Below, piece after piece: positions 24,001 through 35,800 of a DNA stretch of 64,000 nt. The DNA is taken from the NCBI GenBank assembly GCA_942159475.1, contig OW804094.1, positions 131,860,755 through 131,924,754 on the forward strand. Direction: 5' to 3'. Each line of letters opens with the position of its first letter. Position 1 is the first letter of the stretch. The notes below the pieces were generated by a model. The model was not told where the DNA came from. It saw nothing but the letters and a program-made list of their open reading frames with translations, and did no database searches. Source of the stretch: Sthenelais limicola. Taxonomy: Eukaryota > Annelida > Polychaeta > Phyllodocida > Sigalionidae. The position numbers and the translations under genes are program-made.

Positions 24001-25842
24001 TTGTCATGATGGGAAGGACAGCCGGAGCTAAGGAATATAAGAAAAGTTCTTCTTGGCTCTAATGTTGTGTTGTGGTCAGCTCGGAACCCACTCAGATGTA
24101 GGCGTCAATCTCATAAGCTTACTTAGGGGCTTGAGGCCTGACCATAGCTAGCTAGCTTGCTTGCTTGCTGTACTAGCACTATGCGCTTCTATAACCCCAC
24201 AACGACGTGGTCTGGGGCTATAAATGTTGTAGGATAAAACAGACTGATCAATATATTGCCAATATCGAACCCAGCCGACGCTCTGCTTGCCAGCCATTCT
24301 GGTACTGGAGCTAGCTGGAGGCAATCCTGGCTCTCGAGTGTTACCACGGTCTGGAAGCTGCTGGACGAATTATTAAATTCATAGTGCTTATTGGTTTGCC
24401 TTAGGAAGCACTCAGAAATGATTTTAGCCCAATCCAAATCAGGGATAAATCGCCAGATTTTATTAGAACTCGCAGACCGTAGCCAAAACCCGATAAAATA
24501 TCAAAAATAACCTCGCATCCCCCCCTTTTGACCTGACCAACCATTGAATGATCTCATTTACATTTGTGTTTCTTCTGCTTTGAGCATGTCTCCTGGGAAA
24601 CGGTATGTGCGAACTAGCAGGCGACAGAAGTGGTGCCTGTAATTGTCTGCTTTAGAGGAATTTCTGTATTAGAAGCTCAGCGTTTGTGTCTGAAGGTGAG
24701 CAGAGGCCAGTCACTTGACATCTATAAAATATTCAAATGAGCAATTCCTCAGCGTCGCTACATAAAGGAACGTCTGAAGTTTCAAGGACCAGCTTCCTAA
24801 ATATTAATATTTAATTTAAAGTGGTGTAAAGAAAGTCTCTACTAATAAATGTTTTTTCTTCGTTGCGAATATATATTATGCATCGCATTCCTATGCCTTG
24901 AGCAATAACAATTCAATTATACACTCCTATTTGAATATATAGTAAGCATCAGTCCTAGAAATATATCTCCATTGACCGCATCCCTTCCTGCGCACCCACC
25001 GGTCCTGATACTGGTAGTACTACCTAGTGAGGGAGGCATCTTTTCGCACCTTTAGTGCCACTCCGTACACTCGGAAGAATCTACCTACGTAAAATGTTCT
25101 TGCCATATGTTCCCTACACGTGTTTCCATTCTGCAAAATTACCGCTGGTACGTTCATGTTTCTTGGGGTGGTCCTAGCACATTAAGAAATGGTGATTTAT
25201 ATATTGTAGTAACAATATTTATATCGCATCTATTTGTTTTGGGACTTAATGGTGCATCTCTTGGTTAAAACAGGATGCGCTAGGTTCATTCACACGAAGA
25301 TTATTTTGCCAAATCCACCTTTCTGGTTTAGGGTTTTGAAGTATCTTCATATTGCACGATGCGGTATGGTGTTACTGTAGAAGTAAATTGACTCACCCTG
25401 TCGTTGCTTTTTGCAAACTCAGTTAGGCCGTTGTGGACGATATTTTGTTTTCCCAAAAAGGTGCGTGTTTGGTGAGTTTGGGCAAGCAAGCATTGAAGTG
25501 TTGCAATGGCATTGCTTTGTGGTTGTACAGGTGACTTACCCTATTCAACAACCCTTACGTACGTATACATGTGAATCCATACCTTGGTATTTTATGGTTG
25601 CGGCACAGCAAAGAGGATTACATAAGTGATATCGTCTGTAAAATACTTGGGTGCGAATAGCAACTTTTCATATCGCATCTTCATTCACCTTTCTCTGAAC
25701 TCCTTTACTTGTTTTGTTGCCCTCGTATCACCCTTCCCTAGTAATGTTTCGCGTGTTTGTGGAACTGGTTTAATAGTATGGATTCTGGAAGATTTACTTT
25801 CTCTGGTCTTTACCGCGGGGTTTTGTTTGTTATAATTGTTGG

Positions 25843-25888
25843 TATGGTTCTGTTTTTAAAGTTAATATGGTTCTGTTTTTAAAGTTTT
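25843..25888 (+). repeat. 23-bp tandem duplication
   Basis: Two adjacent copies of TATGGTTCTGTTTTTAAAGT plus three further bases, nearly identical, with no spacer. Confidence 0.8.
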
Positions 25889-27379
25889 CAGCTCAAACAT
25901 GTGGAAATATTTACCCTGGTCTCGTCCAAAATTGAGTGCAATTTGTGGGAAGGAACAAAATACGCTCATTTGAGGGATGGCAGTTTAAAGAACACCATCG
26001 TATTGATTCCCATTAATCCCCCAATTTTCATCAGGCCCATTGTTGCTTCACCTATTTACGAAGTTGTTGCCTAACTACACTATTTATTTGCGATCAATAC
26101 GAAAGGTCGCCAGTATCCTTCTGAATATTACCTGTTATCCCTCCCCCCGTCAAGGGAAGCACAATCAAGGAAAGCTCTCTCAGCGTCTGGCAATAGGGAT
26201 TTCATACAGCTGATCAGCATACTCAGCTTGAGTATAATATATATGTCTGCTCACATATTCCTGGGCATTTACAGATCGGGTTAGTCGCATGGACCCATTG
26301 GTCTGACCAGCGTTTGGCAAGCGTTCCCTTTCTGCTGGTTCAGCTGTAGGGCAAAGCTGTGTGGGGGGTGGTGAGGTCGGTGGGTTGGGGGTGGGCAGAA
26401 TATCTCCCGATGATAGTACCTCCCCTCGACCTTTGCTTCCGAGTCCGTCTCGTGGTAGCTCTACCCTTGTTGGTAGAGCTGGAGATAGCAGTTCATCTGG
26501 TTCTTGGAAGTAGGCCCCCAACAAACGCGATCCTCTACTACGTGTTTATCGAGTTTAAACCTACAGAATATCTCTATGTCCCCAGCTATCTTGAACACTG
26601 GTTTCCCTTTACGTTGCCTTCGTTCTATTCAGGATGGGACCTTGGTCCCTGATCTGGGAGCATTTATTCTGAGTCGATCGAATTGCACTATATAACTTGT
26701 CGCCCCCCTCTCTCTCTCTCTCGAGTGCCTTGCTTCCCACGTATACAGTTACTGAGAAGAGATAGATAAATATATTTCATAACATATATGGTTTCTATGT
26801 ATAAGTCCCCCAATTCCCATGCCACCACCTGACATCAATTCATCCTACGTATTCTCTGAATGATAGGTCTACTTGTGTTAGTGGTGCCTTGTGCATCAGT
26901 CTCACCTCAGAGTAATAGGCACTAATACTATCACTGCATTTCTCGCTATCCGAGCCTGGCAAACATAGCCTTGCGACCCTATATATAGCAGGGAGGTGCA
27001 CCCTAAAATGGCTGTGTGTGTAAAATGTTTATTTTTCGCCTTTCCTGACTACAAACATCAGTTCTATGAGGGCTTTCATCCAACGCAGTAGAGCCAAGAC
27101 AAAACGGGGGACTCTACTGAGGGCTCTTGGTAAGGTTAAACGGCCGCCAGAGGCTGGCCTCCCGTCTCCATTAACTGCTCCTCTGAGACATTCAGTGTTT
27201 TAAAGTATTCCCTCTACTACCTGAACATCTGAATAAAACGAGTTAACACAGCCGCGGCCGTTACATATTCCCTATTCCGAGTGGATTGATCCCGAGCCTG
27301 GCCCCAATGTAATTGCACCAAATTTGCCTCGATGCTGGATGGAAGCACTAAGAAAGAAGCTGTTGGCTATTGCTATAGA

Positions 27380-27398
27380 CCCCCCCCCCCCCCCCCCC
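27380..27398. repeat. Poly-C tract
   Basis: Nineteen consecutive C with no CA tail. Confidence 0.95.
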
Positions 27399-27841
27399 TT
27401 CAAAATAAGCCCTAATCATTGAGATATGCACTGTCATGTGTATTTACTGATAAAGCCTAAACAAGAATTACATGCACTCTAAGGGCAGTGTTGGCATGAA
27501 TGTAACCATAGCAACTTCAAATCTCTGAACACCCACCATGCTGGTATCATCAAGGGAAATTCCAGCCTTTTTTCCTTTTCGTCCCCTATTTGTTGCAAGC
27601 ACCTATGGTGATTGTAATTCATCTGAGGTTGTATAGATCCTCTGTTGTAGAATAGTAGAGATACATTGTGTGGGACCTTGTTTGCTAGTGCTCCCTCCCT
27701 CTGGTGGAGAAAGATGATTCAAGGTGTGAGGACAATCGTTATCTCGTGCAGGCTTTAATTCGTTAGTTCCTCGCCTGAATCAAGGGTCTGTATTCGGATC
27801 GCCAATGATCACAAACTATGCATAATCCATTCATCCACCTT

Positions 27842-27864
27842 TGGACCAACAAATTGTTGGTCCA
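27842..27864. repeat. Perfect 23-bp palindrome
   Basis: TGGACCAACAA and TTGTTGGTCCA are exact complements around one central A. It could be a dimeric factor site or a small foldback remnant; nothing adjoining decides. Confidence 0.6.
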
Positions 27865-28951
27865 GCATTGTTGAACGATTCTGCCTCTCCATTCTATACG
27901 CCCATTTCCACGGATATTAACCCCGAATATCTTTCGAGGGGCGGATTGTTTTGCCTCCTTTCATGGCGCCGGTTGAAGTGAGGGCAGATACGGGATGGTT
28001 GGGAACGCCTGAGTAATAGTGTTTTTTGACTAAATAAAAGTGGGGACAAGTGCATTGATTTCCTCCAGACGATCGTCCCTGCTTGTCCAGGCAGGAATGG
28101 CAGTCTTGTATGTAATATAAATCATAATCGATCCTCTCGTGTTGCCTGGCGTCTTATTATATGCGATCTATAGATACTGTGGCGAATATATATCAAACGG
28201 TACTGAAAGGAATGAGTGTATATCCCTCGTGAAATACTGCTATTTATGTACTTATCAATGTTCCCGGAGAATGGCTATGTATGGTGTCGTTTTATCGTGC
28301 GGCAATAGAAACTCTTGGGAAGTTGTTGTTCTCGTAATAAAGAAAGCAACTTGGAAGAAGTGTTTTTTTTCTCGTTCAGGCCTGCTGTTCATTTTTTCAT
28401 CCCTCTCCCAGTGAAATATATTTCATAAGCTGAAGGACATTTGTTGTCATTGTTAGGTGGAAAATGATGAAGATACACCGGCTGTTTTTTTTGCGCTGTT
28501 TATTGCCAGGTCCACTCTCGGTATTTAGTACTGGCACTCAGTAAAGTGATCATGGGTGTTGACTGGCTCAAAATTTTACTGAATCGCATTAGCCTTGCTT
28601 CGTTGCCAAAGGATGTTGTACTAAATTCAGTTTGCATGTGACCAATGGTCACGTTCACAGCTCCCTGGGACCTTGCTCACTGGCCCACCGCTCTGTCCAA
28701 TCTGTGTTATATGTATGCTTCAAATAAAATATTTATTACCACAGACCCCCTTCAGTATATATGAATATTACTTCCTATTTGAGCTGTGCTGAAACCTTCC
28801 TATTGGTCCCCTCATAATTACTTCGACCGCAAACCCAGTATTTGGAGACATGTAAAGCGTTACAAAAAAATGGTTTACATCATCTCTGCAATGTATTTAT
28901 TATGAGGATATCCCCCTGTAATGCCTGGTTTAAAAGGGCCAAGATCTAGGA

Positions 28952-28968
28952 GGGAAAGGGTGGGAGGG
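28952..28968 (+). promoter_or_regulatory. Potential G-quadruplex, GGGAAAGGGTGGGAGGG
   Basis: Four G-triplets with loops of 3, 1 and 1 bases match the standard G-quadruplex pattern. It lies about 100 bases before the TATA/Inr candidate at 29070, and an (ACGT) repeat at about 29022-29033 lies between. A regulatory role is inferred only from this grouping. Confidence 0.35.
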
Positions 28969-29069
28969 AGGCAGGAGGGAGAGCATTAGTTAGTTGTGTG
29001 CCATACCAGCACCCAGCTGACTACGTACGTACGTGGGATGGGATGTAGCAGCACTGAGATATGGAACTG

Positions 29070-29107
29070 TATATAAGGAGACAGCTAGTGGACGCTCGGT
29101 CAGGACG
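29070..29107 (+). promoter_or_regulatory. TATA box plus initiator, candidate internal promoter
   Basis: TATATAAG at 29070-29077 is followed by GGTCAGG, whose A (29102) is 32 bases from the first T of the box, the spacing of a TATA-Inr core promoter. A possible donor CAAG|GTATTG lies at 29225/29226; the GTATTG donor is used in SRP72. This could start an alternative 5' exon (about 29102-29225) of the Ski-like gene. It could also be chance. Confidence 0.25.
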
Positions 29108-29852
29108 CAGGGATCCACCACCACGGTGCCACACGTTACATCTTCTAGCTCGGATCACATATTTAACAATTTCTTAGAACCAACTCCCGCCGCGAATTTC
29201 TTTTTTTATTTTCATTAATTACCAAGGTATTGAATCGCACCATTTAAAGGACAATAGGTTCTAGGGGTGGGTGGGTGTCTGCGAAATGTAATTTCGTGTA
29301 TTTGATCCTGAAGGTTTTGCCTGTGGCGTGACAAGGGCCTTTAATGGTCATTCATGACGCTGATGATGGGTCTGAGCTTAGGCTTGTGAGAAGGTAGTTA
29401 TTTAGTAGAGCACCAAGTATTCCCTAAAGCCGTCATTAGGATGGAGTATGTCTGGACACCAATGCCTAGTGATCGTTAATGCCTTTCTGGTGTCTGATAT
29501 AGTCATTGCTCCTTCTGAAGGGAACAAAAATTAGAAGAGCGTCTCAGCCCCCACTTCCAATGACTCCCCGATCTTTAATCCTCCTATCCTCGGAGAGCTT
29601 AAGTCTACCAAGTTTAATGTGATTGAAAATATTCTTAAACTTCATTTGTACAGATTTACAAAGCAATTTACATTTAATATCCAAGTGATTATTTCCCTGC
29701 AGACTATGAGCTCCCTCTCTTGTTTTTAGTCAAGTATTTAGATAAAATGTAACTAATATTCTCATAAATACTGAGAAATGTAGCTTGGTCATTGGAGGAT
29801 TAATTTTCCCATGCTGTGAGTTGTGGCCTGCATTTGCAGGCATTTGCATTTG

Positions 29853-29890
29853 CCCCCCCCCCCCCCCCGCCCCCAATACACACACACACC
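29853..29890. repeat. Poly-C tract followed by CA repeats
   Basis: Sixteen C, then GCCCCC, then AATACACACACACACC. This tract creates the apparent long frames around 29730-30356. Confidence 0.9.
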
Positions 29891-32800
29891 ATCGCTTGTA
29901 TACATGGTCAGTGGTGCCTATTCCCCTCCCTTGACCGTGGGAAATGTCCAGTGTTTCACTTTTATGTACCCAGGTTCTGGCTGGCAAGTCGGGAGGGGAT
30001 TTTTTTAAGAAGTGTACAGAACGACGATTGGGGAAAGCCATCGCGATTGTTTCCAGTGGTAACCAGAGCAACTGTTTCAACCTCCAGGGTTTTCTCCTCC
30101 AGCGGGCGGGAAGAGAGGAGAGGAGAGGAGCAGCTGACGAGATGTAGACTTGACAAGTCACTAGGACACCACCCAGTGCAGTGGACCCATCTGTTCCACC
30201 TCCAGTCTTTGTCTCCGCTCCTCCAGTCTCTTCCAAAGATGTTCCTTTCCTTGGAACGTGAAGCATGAGAGTCTTGTCTCTTTCCCAGCCCAAGCGAAAA
30301 CGTGCTTCCCATTGTCTGCATTTATTAAGTCGCTTTGATATGCACAGGCAGTGCATAAGTGGGAGGTCGTTTAGGGGAAAACACCTTCTTTGAAACCCTG
30401 CTATGATGATCTAGACTTATGCCCTCGCCTATCACATATTACTCATGTCATTATCGTGCCATTGAGACATGCTATTTGACCGCGTCTGATGATGATGCGT
30501 AATAAGCATGCCGCAAGCGTAGACTTGCGCCTGTCCCTTCCTCTAATCATCTACCTTGTAACGCTCTCTGTGACAACGCTCTCTGTGACTCTTTTCAGGA
30601 TGGACATGCGCATATAGTATTATCTCTATGTTGTATTGGAGGTTTTGTATTCTAAAATTAATGACCAATAAAACATGGTTTACAGATGATTTCTACATAT
30701 TTTTGTCGGTTTGCAGGCCATTTGTATGTGCTCAACATGATTGCAATAGGAAACACTCTTGTTATCTGAGATGCGTTAGGCTCTATAACAATTCATCAGG
30801 TTTGGGTTTTGTGTGGCATCCATTCCCTCATTCCCTCTAAGCGGACTGGATATGAGTGGATCTATGACGATCGATATAATCTCCTGGAGATGTATCTTGG
30901 TCTTGAGACTATATCAAATTTCAATATCTGAGAGCTAAGGCAAGATAACAATTTTATGCAAGGCGTCAAATGTGAAGCGACTTTTCAATGTAACGTAATA
31001 AAGCTTTGACAACCTTATCGCAATTCGTGAGAACGGGAAAGTGGCTGCATGCGGCCACGTTTCTGTGGTGTGGCGAGGAAGGACTAATTTGGAAAGTCGG
31101 TAATTATCATTGACTTATCGATGTACGATTGTTAGTACAGAAGTTGATCACAGGTGTTTAGTTTATCAGTCGGACTCGCTGTGCAGTGTGTGCAGATAGA
31201 GTGAGTCATGAATGCCAGCCATGTCCCTCACACACATGTATGCATAATGTGTAAGCGCAGGCTTGAAAACGGATCCCAACCATGGTCTTCCTCGCCCATT
31301 ATGCTGGTGATGCTGTTCTCTCAAAATTCCCCTGGTAATCAAAGCTTACCGAGGTAAAGACTCACGAATGATCTTTATGTTCTTGTGTTATCACCTTTTT
31401 TGGACTTAAACATTTATGAATGTAATACCATGTGATAGCCTCTTTTCATACTGTAAAATTATGTATTAATGGAACTATGGTTGGGAATATTTCAGCCCAC
31501 GAGTATAGCAATAGAGAACTTGTCTCAGGTCCGTATTGTATGTACTATTGTCATGATAGTGTTTGTGTTGCTGGGCTGGGATAGACTAATTTACGTGGCC
31601 CATTTGGGCCAGTAATTTTTGACGGTAATGTATCAGATGTGTACATATGTTACGCCTCGGCAGGTGCGTCATAAAAATTCACATCATGAGTGGAAGTGGT
31701 GTACACACGTGACGCCCCCGAATCACACTCTCAGTCCTCTCTAATCGGATTCACTTCAATTATAAAAGTATGTTGTCTCAAACATGGCAAAGGTCATAAA
31801 CCGTTCATCTCACGTTGTTATTGACCTTCCTGAAGGAACAGTGGATGTTTGGTACATCCCTGGTTACACTTTAATGACTTACTATAAAACCATGTAAAAA
31901 GTTATCAGGAAACCATGTTTACGCCTCGAGAAGAATTGACGAGTCTAGACTCGGAGTTGAGAATCCCTCCAAACTGAGGGAAAGCCTCTCGCTGCAAACC
32001 GCAAACTGCCATTAAAATCCCATTAGCCGCCTACTCCAGGTTCAGGAAAGCCATTAGTGCAGTAGGCTTCCAATCACTGGCATACCATTCGTACTATCTG
32101 GTCTTAGTCAGAGGCTGTGAGGTTAGACTGATATTCTGGTATGTCCGAAGTTAATGGACCTCGATGGATGTACTTTAATGTCTGGTGGTTGTCCATTACC
32201 GAGGAAGTTGGTTAGGAGAAACTGAATAATTCCCCAACTGCCAACCCGGCCGTAATATTGCGGCGCGGTAATCCATGAAACTTAGCAGTGATGAACTGTG
32301 TCATTGATTGAAAGTGGAGAACCCAGCTGAGGACATGCCTTCATTCCAGCCTTTTTCTGCTCTTAAATATTCCATCAAGGGAAATTACTGCATAACCTTA
32401 GGCGTGGCATCTATCGTCTATGCTAACACAGTGATTCTGTTTATCCAACTTACTACACTGCTGCTTGATGATGTTTATTGATCCTTTGCCTGAAATTATT
32501 ATGAAATGGTCTCCATCTCTCATGACATCCAATCCTTATTTCACACTTAATGTGGCATTGGGCTAAACCAATCCTGAAAGATAGAGTTCTTTGCAAATCG
32601 GTATTGACGACATTGTTAAGGAAGGCTATAAAAAAGGACATACAGTATTCATAAAGCTGCTGGTCTATTTCATTTTATTTTATCTTGAGAATTTGTGGGC
32701 TTCGTGGTCTAGGTATATATATTAATTCTCCATGGAGTCGTTTGTTCCAGTATATCACTCTGTATTAGTTTTCTGTATATTTTCTTTAGAATTTAGTGCC

Positions 32801-35800
32801 GGGGAGATACCGGTGGGAATGGCAATAGCATGGACACTTCATATTTCTTTCACCTTAGCTGGTGCCTATTTTATACTGTCTCTGTCCGTACGACCCTAGC
32901 TCCTGGATGCAAGATTCTAAAAATATCAAGATGAACTATGTTGTAGACAAATCCCTTTCTCAAGTTAAACTTTCATCTAAGCCTCAGAATAAAAGACTCT
33001 TTAGCATAGCCGTGACATTCCTTCGTATTGTATATCAGTCAGTGAGGCTAAGAGTTAAGTGGTCAGAAAATTGGTCTTAAAGATCACAGTTGTTGGATCT
33101 AGAGGCTATCTATCCCCTATTAATCACCTGTTGGCTGTATTTGTAAATTATACTCTTTAGACATCAAAAGTATATTGTGCTGGTCTAGAGCAATACTCAT
33201 TTGTAATCTCTCTTTACGTGAGAGTGGATGGAATACGAACTCAAGATAAAGTTGCCAAGCCGTATAGGGCGATAAGATATCGCCGTTTCCACAGACAGCT
33301 CCTCTATTGGTGAAAACTATGTTACAAATTGAAATTTCCAATTAGGATGCGTCTCGGCGACGCACTGGACTCCCATGGGTACGTGGGGATATAGCAACTT
33401 GCCTATCGAGATAGAATCACTTAGGACTAATCTTTTTCTTGGTTTTAAAACAGGAGTGAAATAAAATTTATTTCTTTTTCCCGCAATATATTCCTATTCG
33501 AAGGACGTCACCCGCTTTTTTAAAAACAGTTATGACCGGTGCTATGCTTTTTTTTCTGGTTATCCATACCTAGTAGATTAGTCTCTAAGGTCTGCATGCC
33601 TTTTTGTAGGCAGGCTTTTGCATTATTACTGTCTGACTCAGTCCTTCCTGACCTCCCCATTTCCCTCCCTTTCCCAGTGACTCACTCGCCTTTCCTCATC
33701 CGTCCTGATAATTAAACAAGGTAAGTCAGTGAGTGGCAGTATTGCGAGGACTTTATCTGGGCTGTAAATGGGGATTTTCTTGGTGCGCTGTGAACGAAAT
33801 GGTCTTTTTCCGAATCAATATCATCAATAATCCTTTGCTATGAATATACGCGCCTTCTGGTGGGAACGTGCAACTCTATTCCTGTCGTGAACCTCCTTCA
33901 TTTTAGCCTTCTGTTTAAAAGGCGAAGGTCGCCTGGTAGCACGTGGTGAGTTATCACAGAGATTTCCCCCCGTGCTACGTCAACTCGCGGATGATCAAGC
34001 AAAATAACCTGGGCACCATGAAGTGAATTATTTGTTGCAGTTTGAGTCCTTTGTCCCTCTTTCCCAGACCGCTCTTTTAATTGTGAAGACCCCAAGAGCT
34101 TAAAGCTCCTACGTACACGTGGGACTCATCTGTTTTCTTTTGTGTATTCATTAACTTCTCTCTTGTACATAAGTCCACAAATAAGAACAGACTCCCTTGG
34201 GATCAGGCACATGTGCTGCTTCTATTCATACTCTCCACCAAGTCAGGAAGAGGGGTGGGTTAATCTGGCTTCACGCAGATTATGGAAAACGGGTGACCTC
34301 TTTTTCACAATTGGATGACGCGAATTCCACATTCGGGGAATGGAAGTCCTTGTGGTACCTAACATTTTATGTGTTTGGGAAGAAATAACTTTAAAGTGAA
34401 GCTAGTTGCCAGGAAACAACACCCGCTTGATGTCTGTCATCCAGTCCTAGGTCATCTAGATGTATAATACTATTTCTTGCGTCACCAGGTGCACTCCTAG
34501 AAACCTTTTTTCTGAGGTATTTATAAGTTACACCATGACAATTGCATTGTATGACGCCAAACTACCTGTAGTAATTTACAGGTATGTCTTTTTAATTGGT
34601 ATATATTTATCACCAGTAATAACGTCGTTCCACGTACACAAGAATCTACTCGGCCTGAACAATCACGCGCAAAGAATCGCACCTGTACTGTAGGGAATCA
34701 GTTAGGTTTTACTTGACCACGATAAGACTTTTGAATTAGTTGCAATACTATATCACACTCGAAAAGATGCGGAATTATATCGCGTGTGGAGCATCCAAGT
34801 GTGACATTTACCAATATAGCATGATAATAATGCAATATTGCGCCCCAAAGCAATGTCCGAAAAGGGAACCAGACATAAAACAATGTCCGTTCCAATCACC
34901 TTACTGGTATCCTCTTCAAATTATATTGGATTTGAATACCGCTTTACAGTTGTCGATACTATGTATACATGACATTCCATCTATGTTGCCATTACATGTT
35001 TATTTTCTATACGATTTATCCTGATCAGTATGTACATGTGTATGCTCATTATCAAGTGGGCCTCTTTCCGAGCTGTAGTTGTGGATCTGGTCTACGCTGT
35101 AATGGTCCTTGCTTCTCAACAACGTTCTTTCGGGTGTATAACCTTACTATTCTATATCTGGACCTTGCTCTTGAGTCTTGGCACAATATGCTTGTGGCTC
35201 CATCAATACCCAGCACCTTGCCAAGACGCATACAGATTAATTGAGAGAATCTAAAACATATTTGAAGTTGGAGCTACCTCCTGTCCTGATCACCCGTGCT
35301 GCTTGCTTGGGTTCTAAACTAGTCACATTATCTAAAACCAGAGTCTTTGTTCTACCAATGCAGAAGATTCTATAACTAGTCAATTATCAATATTTAATCA
35401 ATTGACAGGTGTGCCCTGCGTGTGCAGTTGTGCGGGCTACCTTCACACCTGGCTAGGCACGTAGAATAACGACCAAGCCCCCTCCCCCCTACCCAGCTTG
35501 CCCAAGCCCAGGCCGGGTCAACAATGACTTGGGGGGAGTAATTTAGTTATTCCACTTTGCTGGCCTTGAAAACTGTGGAAACCACTCGCACAATCTGGCT
35601 TGTTTTCATTGGTTTTTGTCGAAGAATCCCCAAGTAAAAAGAGAGCAGTTTTAGCACTTCGTGTGGTCTTGGCTTTTGACTTCTGAGTTGTCTTTTGTTG
35701 AATTCTGTTGGCTTCAAAAGTACAAACAAGCGCGACTTCTCATGTTAAGATAACACAACGCAAGTTATCTGTTTCCCCAGGCTCATATTATTCGAAACTT

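Noticed and set aside
24240..24320. tRNA-like box B (GGTTCGATA on the reverse strand)
   Set aside because: No matching acceptor or anticodon stem and no proper A box could be folded around it.
26180..26524. 114-codon reverse frame rich in Pro and Glu
   Set aside because: No recognisable domain, no supported splice sites, and overlapping forward frames of equal length.
29730..30356. Longest frame in the non-coding stretch (about 208 codons, reverse), with overlapping forward frames
   Set aside because: It spans a poly-C/CA tract, shows no known domain, and frames are open on both strands at once, which points to low stop-codon density and not to selection.
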